Assembly: GCF_014253075.1 (NCBI RefSeq)
Contig: NZ_JACLZJ010000001.1
Coordinates: forward strand, 1,302,001-1,366,000
Direction of reading: 5' to 3'
Length of the DNA stretch: 64,000 bases
Source of the DNA: Ochrobactrum sp. CM-21-5
Lineage (GTDB): Bacteria > Pseudomonadota > Alphaproteobacteria > Rhizobiales > Rhizobiaceae
Under the pieces are notes generated by a model. The model made no database searches. It saw nothing but the letters and a program-made list of their open reading frames with translations, and had not been told where the DNA came from. A program made the translations under genes and the position numbers. Shown here piece by piece: positions 18,022-27,397 of this stretch. Numbering within the stretch: position 1 is the stretch's first letter; each line of letters starts with the position of its first letter.

Positions 18022-18882
18022 ATGCGCTTGTCTGCATCGGGAGCAAATACAGGGGGAAAAGACGGCGCGCTCGTGCCGATGGATACCCTGTGGCAAGGTG
18101 CGGACGCAGAGCGTGGCGTAAGCGAGCCTTCACTGCTTATCGATGTGCAGGGTTTTGAAGGGCCGTTGGACCTTCTCCTGCATCTGGCTCGCAATCAGCG
18201 TGTTGATCTGGCACGCATTTCCGTTCTGGCGCTTGCCGAACAATATTTGGATTTCGTCGATCGCGCCCGCGCCTTGCGGCTGGAGCTTGCGGCCGATTAT
18301 CTGGTGATGGCTGCCTGGCTGGCCTATCTCAAATCGAAACTTCTGATTCCAAAACAGCAGGGCGATGATGGCGCGACCGGTGAGGAACTGGTCGCTTCGC
18401 TGCAGTTTCGTCTGAAGCGGCTGGAGGCCATGCGCGACGCAGCCGCCGCACTCGTCAACCGCAACCGGCTGGGACGCGACGTGTTTGCACGCGGTATGCC
18501 CGAAATGGTGGTTGTGGATAAAAGTAGCCATTTTTCGGCAACGCTTTATGACTTGCTGACAGCCTATGCTTCGCAGCGCCAGCGTCAGGCTGTATCGCAC
18601 GTGCAAATCGCCAAGCGTGCCGTATGGTCGCTCAAGGAAGCGCGTTCGGCTCTCGTGCGGCTGATGGGCGTCGTCGGGGACTGGGTTTCGCTGGACCGTT
18701 TCCTGATCGACTATGCTCTTTCTCCGCAGGAGAGGGCGTCCGCGCTTGCAAGCTCTTTCGCGGCAAGTCTTGAGCTTGTGCGGGAAGGCAAGCTGGAAGT
18801 TCGTCAGAATGCACCTTTTGAGCCGATTTACATACGGGCGATGCCCGGCTTGAGCGAATTTGATGAGGACGAGGATGTCTGA
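18022..18882 (+). CDS. scpA: Segregation and condensation protein A
   Basis: Kleisin subunit that bridges SMC heads with ScpB for chromosome condensation. The 286-residue protein begins its conserved part at VQGFEGPLDLLLHLARNQRVDL and continues with the LAADYLVMAAWLAYLKSKLL helix, both family hallmarks; the C-terminal winged helix ends with ...FEPIYIRAM. ATG 18022 is preferred; a TTG at 17995 could extend it by nine residues. The scpB start lies inside its last codons, so the two are translationally coupled. Confidence 0.93.
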   Translation: MRLSASGANTGGKDGALVPMDTLWQGADAERGVSEPSLLIDVQGFEGPLDLLLHLARNQRVDLARISVLALAEQYLDFVDRARALRLELAADYLVMAAWLAYLKSKLLIPKQQGDDGATGEELVASLQFRLKRLEAMRDAAAALVNRNRLGRDVFARGMPEMVVVDKSSHFSATLYDLLTAYASQRQRQAVSHVQIAKRAVWSLKEARSALVRLMGVVGDWVSLDRFLIDYALSPQERASALASSFAASLELVREGKLEVRQNAPFEPIYIRAMPGLSEFDEDEDV

Positions 18883-19603
18883 AGCGGAACGCCGTACTAT
18901 GGCGGAACTCGAAATGGATGGTTTTGACGAAGATGTGCAACCTTCCGTCGAAGCGCTCGATATGATCGAGATTTCCCGCATGGCGGAAGCCATTATTTTT
19001 GCCTCGTCCGAGCCGGTTTCGGAGCGTGCGCTGATCGAGCGCCTGCCGGTGAGCGCCGACGTGAGTTCCGTATTGCAGCATCTCCGGAAGATCTATGAAG
19101 CGCGTGGAGTGCATCTGGTGCAGGTTGGCAATGCCTGGGCTTTCCGCACTGCGCCCGATCTCGCATTTCTGATGAACCGGGAGGCGGTGCAGCAGCGCAA
19201 GCTGTCTCGCGCGGCAATGGAAGTGCTGGCGATCATTGCCTATCATCAGCCGGTGACGCGCGCGGAGCTGGAGGAAATTCGCGGCGTTGAGACCTCCAAG
19301 GGCACGCTCGACGTTTTGATGGAAACGGGATGGATCAAGCTGCGCGGCCGCCGGCGTACACCGGGGCGTCCCGTGACCTACGGCACGACCGAGACATTTC
19401 TCGATCATTTCGGCTTGCCGGAGATTCGCGACCTCCCCGGACTGGAGGAGTTGCGCGGGGCAGGGCTTCTTTCGGCACGCATGCCGTCCAGCTTTGCGGT
19501 GCCGGTTCCCAACATCGATCCGGATGAGCTGACGGAAGACGAGGAGCCGCTGGAAGATATCGATCTGGAGGGGCTGGGCCTGCTTGCTCCACGCGGCGAT
19601 TGA
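18875..19603 (+). CDS. scpB: Segregation and condensation protein B
   Basis: Partner of ScpA in the SMC-kleisin complex; 242 residues with two winged-helix domains. Visible motifs are RMAEAIIFASSEPVS, LSRAAMEVLAIIAYHQPVTRAEIEE-like and RRRTPGRPVTYGTTETFLDHFGL, all typical. ATG 18875 overlaps the scpA 3' end by 8 bp. The acidic C-terminal tail (about 205-235) is an alphaproteobacterial extension. tatA follows about 145 bp downstream. Confidence 0.95.
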   Translation: MSEAERRTMAELEMDGFDEDVQPSVEALDMIEISRMAEAIIFASSEPVSERALIERLPVSADVSSVLQHLRKIYEARGVHLVQVGNAWAFRTAPDLAFLMNREAVQQRKLSRAAMEVLAIIAYHQPVTRAELEEIRGVETSKGTLDVLMETGWIKLRGRRRTPGRPVTYGTTETFLDHFGLPEIRDLPGLEELRGAGLLSARMPSSFAVPVPNIDPDELTEDEEPLEDIDLEGLGLLAPRGD

Positions 19604-19749
19604 GCGGCAGAATGACAGCCTGCGACGAATTAATTTGGTCTGGAGCCGTTCACTGTCATACTTCCGTTTGAAAGATTTGTTGAAACCGCTTAAATCGTAA
19701 CCGACATTGCAGGAATATGCCGCGACCTGGCGGCGATGAGAGGAATGAC

Positions 19750-19968
19750 ATGGGTAGCTTTTCCATCTGGCACTGGCTGATCGTCTTGGCGGTTGTGCTT
19801 CTCCTGTTTGGCCGCGGCAAGATTCCCGAACTGATGGGTGATGTTGCCAAGGGCATCAAGAACTTCAAGCAGGGCATGAATGACGAAGATGCCAAGGACG
19901 ATCCGCGTACGATTGACGCCAAGGCGGAAGAAGCCGTCAACGACGTCAAGAAGACCACCAAATCCTGA
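19750..19968 (+). CDS. tatA: Twin-arginine translocase subunit TatA
   Basis: A 72-residue pore-forming subunit of the Tat system for folded proteins. It has one N-terminal helix ([15 protein letters not shown]), the FGRGKIPEL hinge and an amphipathic helix ([15 protein letters not shown]), then an acidic/lysine tail. ATG 19750 has GAGAGGAA 5-10 nt upstream. First gene of a complete tatABC set. Confidence 0.96.
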   Translation: MGSFSIWHWLIVLAVVLLLFGRGKIPELMGDVAKGIKNFKQGMNDEDAKDDPRTIDAKAEEAVNDVKKTTKS

Positions 19969-20080
19969 TTTGCCGGAACGATGTTGTGCGTGCAACCTCG
20001 CGCGCAACATAATTCGCCATTGAACTGTGCAGTTTTTCGTCGAAAGACGGAACACGCGCGAAATGCGCGGGGTATCGAAT

Positions 20081-20662
20081 ATGCTCGACATCGGTTGGTC
20101 TGAATTGCTGGTGATCGCGATCGTCATGATCGTGGTGGTCGGCCCCAAGGATTTGCCAAAGATGCTGAGGGCGTTTGGCAAGGCGACGGCGCGCATGCGC
20201 ACGACAGCGAATGAATTTCGCAGCCAGTTCAACGAAGCCTTGAAGGAAGCCGAACTCGAGGATGTGAAGAACATCATCGATGAGACCCGTAAACTCGATC
20301 CGCGCTCGAAGCTGACGCAGGTCTTCGATCCGATTCGCAGCGCAGGCGAGGATCTGCGTTCCGGTCTTCAATCAACCACGTCGATGTCGCCCGCCGCACC
20401 GGACAAGGTTGCGGAAGTATCGACCCCGGCTGACACGACTGGTGCACCTGTTCCGGCCGCTGCGGAAGAGCCGGCTGTCATGGCTGGAGCTTCTCCTAAA
20501 AAGCCGGTACGCAAGGCGGCGGCCAAGCCTGCCTCCGCTACGAAGCCTGCCCCGACGGCGAAGTCCGCCGCAAAAAAGGCGACTGCGACCGCGAAGACGG
20601 CAACGGCAAAACCTGCCGCGCCCGCCAAAAAGCCCACCAGGAAGACAGGAACCAAAGCGTGA
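20081..20662 (+). CDS. tatB: Twin-arginine translocase subunit TatB
   Basis: A 193-residue Tat receptor subunit. It begins MLDIGWSELLVIAIV, has the VVVGPKDLP hinge typical of TatB and an amphipathic helix to about residue 70. The tail from about 139 to the end is almost only Lys, Ala, Pro and Thr (KKAAAKPA-like units), resembling histone-H1-type tails. ATG 20081 gives the canonical N-terminus; in-frame upstream starts exist at 20063 and 20027. The stop overlaps the tatC start. Confidence 0.93.
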   Translation: MLDIGWSELLVIAIVMIVVVGPKDLPKMLRAFGKATARMRTTANEFRSQFNEALKEAELEDVKNIIDETRKLDPRSKLTQVFDPIRSAGEDLRSGLQSTTSMSPAAPDKVAEVSTPADTTGAPVPAAAEEPAVMAGASPKKPVRKAAAKPASATKPAPTAKSAAKKATATAKTATAKPAAPAKKPTRKTGTKA

Positions 20663-21480
20663 ACCGGGACGATGAAATCGAACAGAGTGCAGCTCCTCTG
20701 CTCGAACACCTGATCGAACTGCGCCGCCGCCTCATCTGGGCGATCCTGGCCTTTTTCGTGGCATTTATTTTGTGTTTTGCCTTTGCAAAACAGCTCTTCA
20801 ATCTGCTCGTGGTGCCCTATCAGTGGGCAATCGACTGGGCCGGGCTGGATCGTTCCAAGGCGGAACTTATCTATACCGCGCCGCAGGAGTTTTTCTTCAC
20901 GCAGGTCAAAGTGGCGATGTTCGGCGGCGTTGTGTTGGCGTTTCCGGTCATCGCGGCGCAGATATACAAGTTTGTTGCGCCCGGCCTCTACAAGCATGAG
21001 CGCATGGCATTTCTGCCATTTCTTATCGCCTCCCCGCTTCTGTTCCTGCTCGGCGGTGCGCTTGTCTATTTCTTCTTCACCCCGATGGTGATGTGGTTCT
21101 TCCTCGCTATGCAGCAAACCGGCGGGGCCGGGGAAGTGCAGATTTCCCTTCTGCCGAAAGTATCTGAGTATCTGAGCCTCATCATGACGCTCATCTTCGC
21201 TTTCGGGCTGGTCTTTCAGCTGCCGGTCGTGACCAGCCTTATGGCACGCGTAGGGCTGGTGACGTCTGCAGGGCTGAAGGATAAGCGCAAATATGCGATC
21301 GTGATCGCGTTCGTCGTAGCTGCGGTGCTGACGCCGCCCGATCCTGCGAGCCAGATCGGTCTTGCCTTGCCGACGATCCTTCTCTACGAGATTTCGATCG
21401 TGATGGCTCGATTGATCGAGAAGAAGCGTGCGGAAGCGGAGAGTGCCGCTGAAGCTGAAAACGACGCTTCACCCTCTTAA
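20659..21480 (+). CDS. tatC: Twin-arginine translocase subunit TatC
   Basis: A polytopic 273-residue receptor for twin-arginine signal peptides. It has the N-terminal [14 protein letters not shown] motif (with the signal-binding Glu), the [15 protein letters not shown] loop, [21 protein letters not shown] and six hydrophobic segments, ending in a charged tail. GTG start at 20659 overlaps the tatB stop by 4 bp (GTGA), so translation is probably coupled. Confidence 0.96.
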   Translation: MNRDDEIEQSAAPLLEHLIELRRRLIWAILAFFVAFILCFAFAKQLFNLLVVPYQWAIDWAGLDRSKAELIYTAPQEFFFTQVKVAMFGGVVLAFPVIAAQIYKFVAPGLYKHERMAFLPFLIASPLLFLLGGALVYFFFTPMVMWFFLAMQQTGGAGEVQISLLPKVSEYLSLIMTLIFAFGLVFQLPVVTSLMARVGLVTSAGLKDKRKYAIVIAFVVAAVLTPPDPASQIGLALPTILLYEISIVMARLIEKKRAEAESAAEAENDASPS

Positions 21481-21554
21481 TTCGACGCTGTCGGCTCACG
21501 AAACCGCAGAATTGCGGTTTCTTCCTGTTCAAATTCACGAAACGGCTTTTCTCC

Positions 21555-22838
21555 ATGCTCGACATCAAATGGATTCGCGAAAACCCCGAAACCTTCGATC
21601 AGGCGCTTGCCAAGCGCGGGACAGCACCGCTTTCGTCCGAACTGATTGCGCTTGATGAAAAGCGCCGCGAGCATGTCGGCAAGGTTCAAGCCGCGCAGGA
21701 ACGCCGCAATGCTGCGTCGAAGGAAATCGGCAAGGCCATGGCCGAAAAGGATATGGCAACGGCTGACAAGCTGAAGGCGGAAGTTGGTGAACTGAAGAAT
21801 TTCCTCACCCAGGCAGAGGACGAGGAACGCCGTCTGGTCAAGGAACTGAACGATGTGTTGTCGGGTATTCCCAACGTTCCACTCGAAGACGTGCCGCTTG
21901 GCAAGGACGAAGCCGACAATGTTGAAATCCGCCGGGTGGGCAATCAGCGCAATTTCGCTTTTCAGCCGAAGGAACATTTCGAACTGGGCGAAGCGCTCGG
22001 TTTGATGGACTTCGAACGGGCGGCAAAGCTTGCCGGTTCGCGTTTCACGGTGCTCAAAGGCCCTCTGGCGCGGCTTGAACGTGCGCTCGGCCAGTTCATG
22101 TTGGACCTTCACACCGGAGAGCACGGCTATACGGAAGTCATGCCGCCCCTGATGGTGCGTGATGAAGCCGTTTATGGCACCGGCCAGCTGCCGAAATTTT
22201 CCGAAGACCTGTTCCGTACCACCGACGGACGCTGGCTGATCCCGACGGCGGAAGTGCCGCTGACCAATCTGGTCGCAGAGGAAATCGTCGACGTAAAGGG
22301 TCTGCCGCTTCGCTATACGGCACTGACCCCGTGCTTCCGTTCGGAGGCGGGTTCGGCCGGTCGCGATACGCGCGGCATGCTGCGGCAGCACCAGTTCCTG
22401 AAAGTGGAAATGGTGTCGATCACCGATGCGGATAGTTCGGTCGCCGAACATGAACGGATGACAGCCTGCGCTGAAGAAGTACTGAAGCGTCTCGGTTTGC
22501 CGTTCCGCACGGTTGTGCTTTGCACCGGTGACATGGGCTTTGGTGCGCAGAAAACCCTTGACATCGAAGTCTGGCTACCGGGCCAGAATACCTATCGCGA
22601 AATTTCGAGCTGCTCGGTCTGCGGTGATTTTCAGGCGCGCCGCATGAATGCGCGTTATCGCCCCGAAGGCGAAAAATCGACCCGTTTTGTGCATACGCTG
22701 AATGGTTCAGGCGTTGCCGTTGGCCGTGCGCTGATTGCCGTGATGGAAAATTATCAGGAAGAAGACGGCGGCATTCGTATTCCTGAAGCACTTCAGCCCT
22801 ATATGGGCGGCCTCACGCGAATCGAAAAGGCTGCGTGA
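21555..22838 (+). CDS. serS: Seryl-tRNA synthetase
   Basis: Class II synthetase, 427 residues. An N-terminal coiled-coil arm (about 25-110) binds the long variable arm of tRNA-Ser. The catalytic core has motif 2 ([17 protein letters not shown] followed by [10 protein letters not shown]) and motif 3 ([19 protein letters not shown]). It starts [12 protein letters not shown], standard for SerRS, 75 bp after tatC in the same run. Confidence 0.97.
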   Translation: MLDIKWIRENPETFDQALAKRGTAPLSSELIALDEKRREHVGKVQAAQERRNAASKEIGKAMAEKDMATADKLKAEVGELKNFLTQAEDEERRLVKELNDVLSGIPNVPLEDVPLGKDEADNVEIRRVGNQRNFAFQPKEHFELGEALGLMDFERAAKLAGSRFTVLKGPLARLERALGQFMLDLHTGEHGYTEVMPPLMVRDEAVYGTGQLPKFSEDLFRTTDGRWLIPTAEVPLTNLVAEEIVDVKGLPLRYTALTPCFRSEAGSAGRDTRGMLRQHQFLKVEMVSITDADSSVAEHERMTACAEEVLKRLGLPFRTVVLCTGDMGFGAQKTLDIEVWLPGQNTYREISSCSVCGDFQARRMNARYRPEGEKSTRFVHTLNGSGVAVGRALIAVMENYQEEDGGIRIPEALQPYMGGLTRIEKAA

Positions 22839-22872
22839 TTCGGATTATCAATCGCGATGAAGGAGTGACGAC

Positions 22873-23640
22873 GTGCGCATTTTGCTGACGAACGATGACG
22901 GTATCCACGCTGAAGGCCTCGCAGTTCTGGAACGGATCGCACGCCAGCTTTCGGATGATGTATGGGTGGTGGCGCCCGAAACCGATCAAAGTGGTCTTGC
23001 GCACTCGCTCACGCTTTCGGAACCGTTGCGTCTGCGCCAGATTGATGAGCGCCATTTCGCACTGCGCGGCACGCCGACCGATTGCGTCATCATGGGTGTG
23101 CGCCATGTTTTGCCCGGCGCGCCGGACCTTATCTTGTCGGGGGTGAATTCGGGCGCAAATATCGCCGATGATGTCACCTATTCCGGCACGGTTGCGGGCG
23201 CGATGGAAGGCACTTTGCTCGGCGTTCGCTCAATTGCCCTATCGCAGGAATACGATTATGAGGGCGACCGGCGCATAGTGCCCTGGGAAACCGCCGAAGG
23301 CCACGCGCCGGACCTCATCCTGAAGTTGATGGAGGCGGGTTGGCCGGAAGGTGTTCTTCTCAATCTCAATTTCCCCAATTGCGGGGCGAATGACGTAAAG
23401 GGCAGCCGCGTTACCGCACAGGGCAAGCTCAGCCACGATGCACGTCTCGATGAGCGCCGCGACGGTCGTGGTTTCCCTTATTTCTGGCTGCATTTTGGGC
23501 GCGGCAAGGCTACGGTCGCGGACGACAGCGACATTGCCGCCATTCGTTCTGATCATATCTCCGTCACGCCTCTGCATCTGGACCTGACCGCGCACAAGGT
23601 TCGCGCAGAACTGGCTGCGGCTCTTGGGGTTGAAGCATGA
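22873..23640 (+). CDS. surE: 5'/3'-nucleotidase SurE
   Basis: Metal-dependent nucleoside monophosphate phosphatase of 255 residues. It begins [16 protein letters not shown] with the metal-binding DD pair and has [25 protein letters not shown], the active-site block. GTG start at 22873 is preceded by AAGGAG. Its stop overlaps the start of pcm (ATGA), the usual surE-pcm stationary-phase repair pair. Confidence 0.96.
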   Translation: MRILLTNDDGIHAEGLAVLERIARQLSDDVWVVAPETDQSGLAHSLTLSEPLRLRQIDERHFALRGTPTDCVIMGVRHVLPGAPDLILSGVNSGANIADDVTYSGTVAGAMEGTLLGVRSIALSQEYDYEGDRRIVPWETAEGHAPDLILKLMEAGWPEGVLLNLNFPNCGANDVKGSRVTAQGKLSHDARLDERRDGRGFPYFWLHFGRGKATVADDSDIAAIRSDHISVTPLHLDLTAHKVRAELAAALGVEA

Positions 23641-24305
23641 GGCAGGGAGTGTCTGAACGCCCGCGGCTTTCGGACCGGGAAGGATTCGCATCCTTTGTTA
23701 TGCGCATGCGGGGCTGTGGGATTGACGATGCCCGTCTGTTCGCAGCGATCGAATCGACGCCACGCCAGAGTTTTCTTGGCGCATCGTGGACACATCTCGC
23801 CTACAGCGCGCGCTCCGCGCCGCTCGAATGCGGCGAGTATATGGAAGGGATCGACGAGCAGGTCCGCGTGATTGCGGCCCTGAATCTCGAAACTGGCCAT
23901 CGCGTGCTGGAGATTGGCACGGGTTCCGGCTTCACGGCGGCGGTTATGGCCTCGCTTTCGGGGCGCGTCACGACTGTTGAGCGTTATCGCAAGCTTTGCG
24001 ACCATGCGCTGCAACAGTTCGTCTCGCTGAAACGCGAGAATGTCATGGTCAAACATTCAGATGGCCGCCATGGCATGCCGGGCGGGCCGTTCGACCGCAT
24101 TGTCGTGTGGCTGGCCTGCGATGAGGTGCCGCGCCACTTCGTTGAACTTCTGGCGACTCACGGCGTGCTCGTCGCGCCGATCGGACCGGGCGATGGGGTG
24201 CAGATGATGACGCGCATTTCGAAAGTCGGCAGCCGTTTTGAACAGGAAGAGCTGATGCCGGTACGCTACCAGCCCTTCATCGAAGGCGTGTCATCGGTTT
24301 TATAA
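23637..24305 (+). CDS. pcm: Protein-L-isoaspartate O-methyltransferase
   Basis: Repairs isoaspartyl residues in damaged proteins using S-adenosylmethionine. The 222-residue protein has the family substrate loop ([15 protein letters not shown]), motif [17 protein letters not shown] for SAM binding, and a C-terminal [12 protein letters not shown] block. It overlaps surE by 4 bp. Confidence 0.93.
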   Translation: MRQGVSERPRLSDREGFASFVMRMRGCGIDDARLFAAIESTPRQSFLGASWTHLAYSARSAPLECGEYMEGIDEQVRVIAALNLETGHRVLEIGTGSGFTAAVMASLSGRVTTVERYRKLCDHALQQFVSLKRENVMVKHSDGRHGMPGGPFDRIVVWLACDEVPRHFVELLATHGVLVAPIGPGDGVQMMTRISKVGSRFEQEELMPVRYQPFIEGVSSVL

Positions 24306-24336
24306 AAACACTGTCTCTAGTCGATTTATGCAGATG

Positions 24337-24373
24337 AAAGCCTCTTTCCAGTTTGTTCCGGAGGGGGCTTTTG
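24337..24373 (+). terminator. Possible terminator after pcm
   Basis: AAAGCCTC and a GAGG-GGGCTTTT arm with a two-base bulge, followed by T residues. Imperfect, so only a candidate. Confidence 0.4.
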
Positions 24374-24489
24374 TGCATATGGTATTCAATTGGTGAATTT
24401 TTTTGAGCGATGTTTCCATTCTTAACCAGCGAGTAACATTAACGCGTTTTAATGACTCCTACTGAGTTTCGAGTATGGACGAGTTGAAC

Positions 24490-25809
24490 ATGCGTTTCCC
24501 AATTTTGCAGCATACGTCCGAACGCCTTCTGCGGAATGTCGCAATCGTTCTGGTTGCCGGATTCGGCGCTGGGTGTAGCGCAGATACGATGCGCTTTACC
24601 GACGGTCTCTATACGGGCTCCACGTCCAGCCAACGTGTTGCACAACAGCCCTCCGGAGGCGTTTATGCGTCTGCGCCTATGGCTTCGGCTCCACCGGTTT
24701 CAAGCGGATCGGTCCAGCGTAATACGCTTCCTCCGGTGTCGTCGGCGCCTGTGGGCGCACCGGTCGCAGCTGCCCGCCAGTCAATACAGGCTCCGGTAGC
24801 GGCGGCTTCCACCCAGGTTCAAAACGGGGTAAATCAGGCACAGGACAGAGCTGTCTCTCAGGTCAATGCCGCTGAAACCCGCGTGGCGAACGCCGCCACC
24901 GCGACGCATAATGCCGCGAGCGGCGCCAAGGAAAAGGTGCTCGGCCAGCTTCCGGTAACACCAGGGCAGGGCGCGCCGCGCCCGACTGACAATAATATTG
25001 CGGTGATGCCGCAGGCACCCGCCGTCAATGGCAAGAAACAGGCTGCAACCGATATGGCGTCGGCTGGCGCGACGGCTGCGGCGCCGCCTTCGCCCGGTGG
25101 CTCCTACGCGGTCAAGAGTGGCGATTCGCTTTATTCCATCGCCCAGAAGCATGGCGTTCCGGTTGAACAGTTGAAGAAGGCAAACGGCCTTTCAAACGGT
25201 GCGATCCGTGTTGGCCAGACACTCGTCATTCCGTCTGCTACGGGAACGGCCAAACAGGTTGCGGCCATATCTCCGCAGCCCGAAAAGCCGACGGCGAACA
25301 ATGGTGTGCAGAATGCATCCACGCCGCCCAATGCCGCTTCTAATGTCAAGCCTTATACGCCACCGCAGGCGAGCAACAAGGTTATTGAAGATGCGGAGAA
25401 GGACCAGTCGGTAGCGCCGACTTCGACCGGTATTTCGCAGATGCGCTGGCCGGTTCGCGGGCGCCTTCTCGCAAGCTTCGGTCAGCGGGACGGAACCTCC
25501 GTCAGCGACGGTATCGACATCATGGTACCGGAGGGAACGCCAGTTAAGGCGGCGGAAAATGGCGTTGTCATCTATGCGGGTGATGGGCTGAAGGAATTCG
25601 GCCAAACGGTTCTGATCCGCCACGACAACGGACTTGTCACCGTCTACGGCCATAACAGCAAGATTATGGTTCAGCGGGGGCAAAAAGTCCGTCGCGGTGA
25701 GGAAATCGCAAAGTCCGGCATGAGCGGCAATGCGAAATCTCCGAAACTGCACTTTGAAGTGCGCAAGAATTCCGCGCCGGTCAATCCGTCCAAATACCTC
25801 GAATCCTGA
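24490..25809 (+). CDS. NlpD-like LysM/M23 lipoprotein with degenerate active site
   Basis: A 439-residue outer-envelope lipoprotein. The signal peptide ends in a lipobox (GAGC, Cys about 29). A long Ala/Pro/Ser linker leads to a LysM domain (about 205-250: YAVKSGDSLYSIAQKHGVP) and a C-terminal LytM/M23 domain (about 320-439). The zinc site is broken: the first ligand motif reads SDGID instead of HxGxD and the last reads KLHFE instead of HxHFE, the same kind of loss seen in NlpD/EnvC activators. An amidase-activating role is therefore inferred, with AmiC-like amidase at 50598 as possible partner. ATG 24490 is preferred over 24475 since the latter adds acidic residues before the signal peptide. 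Confidence 0.85.
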   Translation: MRFPILQHTSERLLRNVAIVLVAGFGAGCSADTMRFTDGLYTGSTSSQRVAQQPSGGVYASAPMASAPPVSSGSVQRNTLPPVSSAPVGAPVAAARQSIQAPVAAASTQVQNGVNQAQDRAVSQVNAAETRVANAATATHNAASGAKEKVLGQLPVTPGQGAPRPTDNNIAVMPQAPAVNGKKQAATDMASAGATAAAPPSPGGSYAVKSGDSLYSIAQKHGVPVEQLKKANGLSNGAIRVGQTLVIPSATGTAKQVAAISPQPEKPTANNGVQNASTPPNAASNVKPYTPPQASNKVIEDAEKDQSVAPTSTGISQMRWPVRGRLLASFGQRDGTSVSDGIDIMVPEGTPVKAAENGVVIYAGDGLKEFGQTVLIRHDNGLVTVYGHNSKIMVQRGQKVRRGEEIAKSGMSGNAKSPKLHFEVRKNSAPVNPSKYLES

Positions 25810-25827
25810 TCGCGCAATGATTGAATG

Positions 25828-25856
25828 AAAAGCGGGCTTCAAGCCCGCTTTTTTTA
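25828..25856. terminator. Bidirectional terminator after NlpD-like gene
   Basis: AAAAGCGGGCTTCAAGCCCGCTTTTTTT: a perfect stem with an A-run before and a T-run after, between converging genes. Confidence 0.9.
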
Positions 25857-26717
25857 CATCGTCTTGCCGAGACGCCCCGCAAGATCCTGAATATATTGCC
25901 ATGCGACACGGCCCGAGCGATTACCGCGGGTGGTGGACCATTCCAAAGCTTCCGCGTGCATCTTTGCGTTGTCATAGTCCAGTTTGAAATGTGCTGCGTA
26001 GCCGTCGACCATCGCGATGTAATCGTCTTGGCTGCATTTGTGGAAGCCGAGCCACAGGCCAAAACGGTCGGACAGGGAAACCTTTTCCTCGATTGCTTCG
26101 GAAGGATTGATCGCCGTTGAGCGTTCATTGTCGATCATATCCCGCGGCATCAGGTGCCGGCGGTTCGAGGTCGCGTAGAAGATCACATTGGCCGGACGGC
26201 CTTCCACGCCGCCTTCAAGCGCTGCCTTCAGCGATTTGTAGGATGTGTCGTCATGGTCGAAGGAAAGGTCGTCACAAAACAGGATGAAGCGATAAGACGC
26301 TTCCTTGATGATGTTCATCAGCACAGGCAAGCTGTCGATGTCCTCTCGGTGAATTTCAACAAGCTTCAGCGGGTTCTCATTCAGATGTTCGGCGTTCACG
26401 CTTGCTTGCGCGGCCTTTACCAGTGACGATTTGCCCATGCCGCGCGCGCCCCACAGGAGCACATTGTTGGCCGGATAGCCTTTTGCAAAACGGCGGGTGT
26501 TGTCTACAAGCTGGTCGCGCACCAGATCCACACCCCGGATCAGGGAGATGTCAACGCGGTTGACGCTCTTGATTGGAACAAGCGCAAGGCGTTCGGGTGC
26601 CCAGACAAAACAGTCTGCGGCATCGAGGTCCGGCGTTTGCGCTTCCGGCGGAGCAATGCGCTCCAGCGCGGCGATCAGGCGGTCCAGCTTCTGGCTCAAT
26701 ATGTCTTCGGTCGTCAT
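25854..26717 (-). CDS. DUF815-family AAA+ ATPase
   Basis: A 287-residue ATPase with Walker A GARGMGKSS (90-98), Walker B around FILFCDDLSF, and a FYATSNRRHL sensor-1 segment followed by the LSDRFGLWLGF motif typical of DUF815. Cellular role is unknown; the fold is close to DnaA/ORC-type AAA+ modules. ATG 26717 has AGGGG 7 nt upstream; a TTG five codons earlier is less likely. Divergent from yajC. Confidence 0.85.
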   Translation of the reverse strand: MTTEDILSQKLDRLIAALERIAPPEAQTPDLDAADCFVWAPERLALVPIKSVNRVDISLIRGVDLVRDQLVDNTRRFAKGYPANNVLLWGARGMGKSSLVKAAQASVNAEHLNENPLKLVEIHREDIDSLPVLMNIIKEASYRFILFCDDLSFDHDDTSYKSLKAALEGGVEGRPANVIFYATSNRRHLMPRDMIDNERSTAINPSEAIEEKVSLSDRFGLWLGFHKCSQDDYIAMVDGYAAHFKLDYDNAKMHAEALEWSTTRGNRSGRVAWQYIQDLAGRLGKTM

Positions 26718-26877
26718 TTCATGCCCCTGCAACGATAGGGTCGATGGCTTAACATGTCACAGCGCCTGCGAAAAGTGTGCGACGATAGCGCAGGGAAGGC
26801 ATCGCCGGTTGCAATTGGCGTGATAACCATTGTAATGCCGTTAAGAATTTGTCTTCGAGACTTCAGAGGAGTTCCTA

Positions 26878-27219
26878 ATGTTTGTAACACCGGCTTTCGC
26901 TCAGGCACCCGGCGGCGTGGTTGGGCCAGATATGCTCATGAGCATTCTGCCGTTCATCCTGATCTTCGTGATCATGTACTTTCTTATCATCCGTCCGCAG
27001 CGCACTCAGATGAAAAAGCGTCAGGAAATGCTGAACGCCGTTCGTCGTGGCGACACCGTTGTCACAGGTGGCGGGATCATCGGCAAGGTCGTCAAGGTTG
27101 TTGATGACGGCGAAATGGAAGTCGAAATCGCCGATGGCGTTCGCATTCGCGTTATGCGCAGCACTCTGATGGATGTGCGCGTGAAGGGCGAACCTGTCGC
27201 GGATAACAAGAACAAGTAA
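26878..27219 (+). CDS. yajC: Preprotein translocase accessory subunit YajC
   Basis: A 113-residue protein with one membrane helix (ILPFILIFVIMYFLII) followed by RPQRTQMKKRQEML and the DTVVTGGGIIGKV core. It belongs to the SecDF-YajC complex that boosts Sec export. RBS AGGAG lies just upstream of ATG 26878. secDF follows 178 bp later. Confidence 0.96.
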   Translation: MFVTPAFAQAPGGVVGPDMLMSILPFILIFVIMYFLIIRPQRTQMKKRQEMLNAVRRGDTVVTGGGIIGKVVKVVDDGEMEVEIADGVRIRVMRSTLMDVRVKGEPVADNKNK

Positions 27220-27397
27220 TCTTCTTGTAAGATTGGTCGAACTCCAAAGCTGACTGTCAATCGATGCGAGGCTTGGAGTTCGGCAACAATTCGGCTTGTG
27301 CTGTCATGCGGGTGCCGCACATGCAAGAAAACCGGAGAGCAGTTCGCCATCGGCGAATTGCGGCCCGCTGTCCACGCTGAAACGGAACTGCTGCCCG

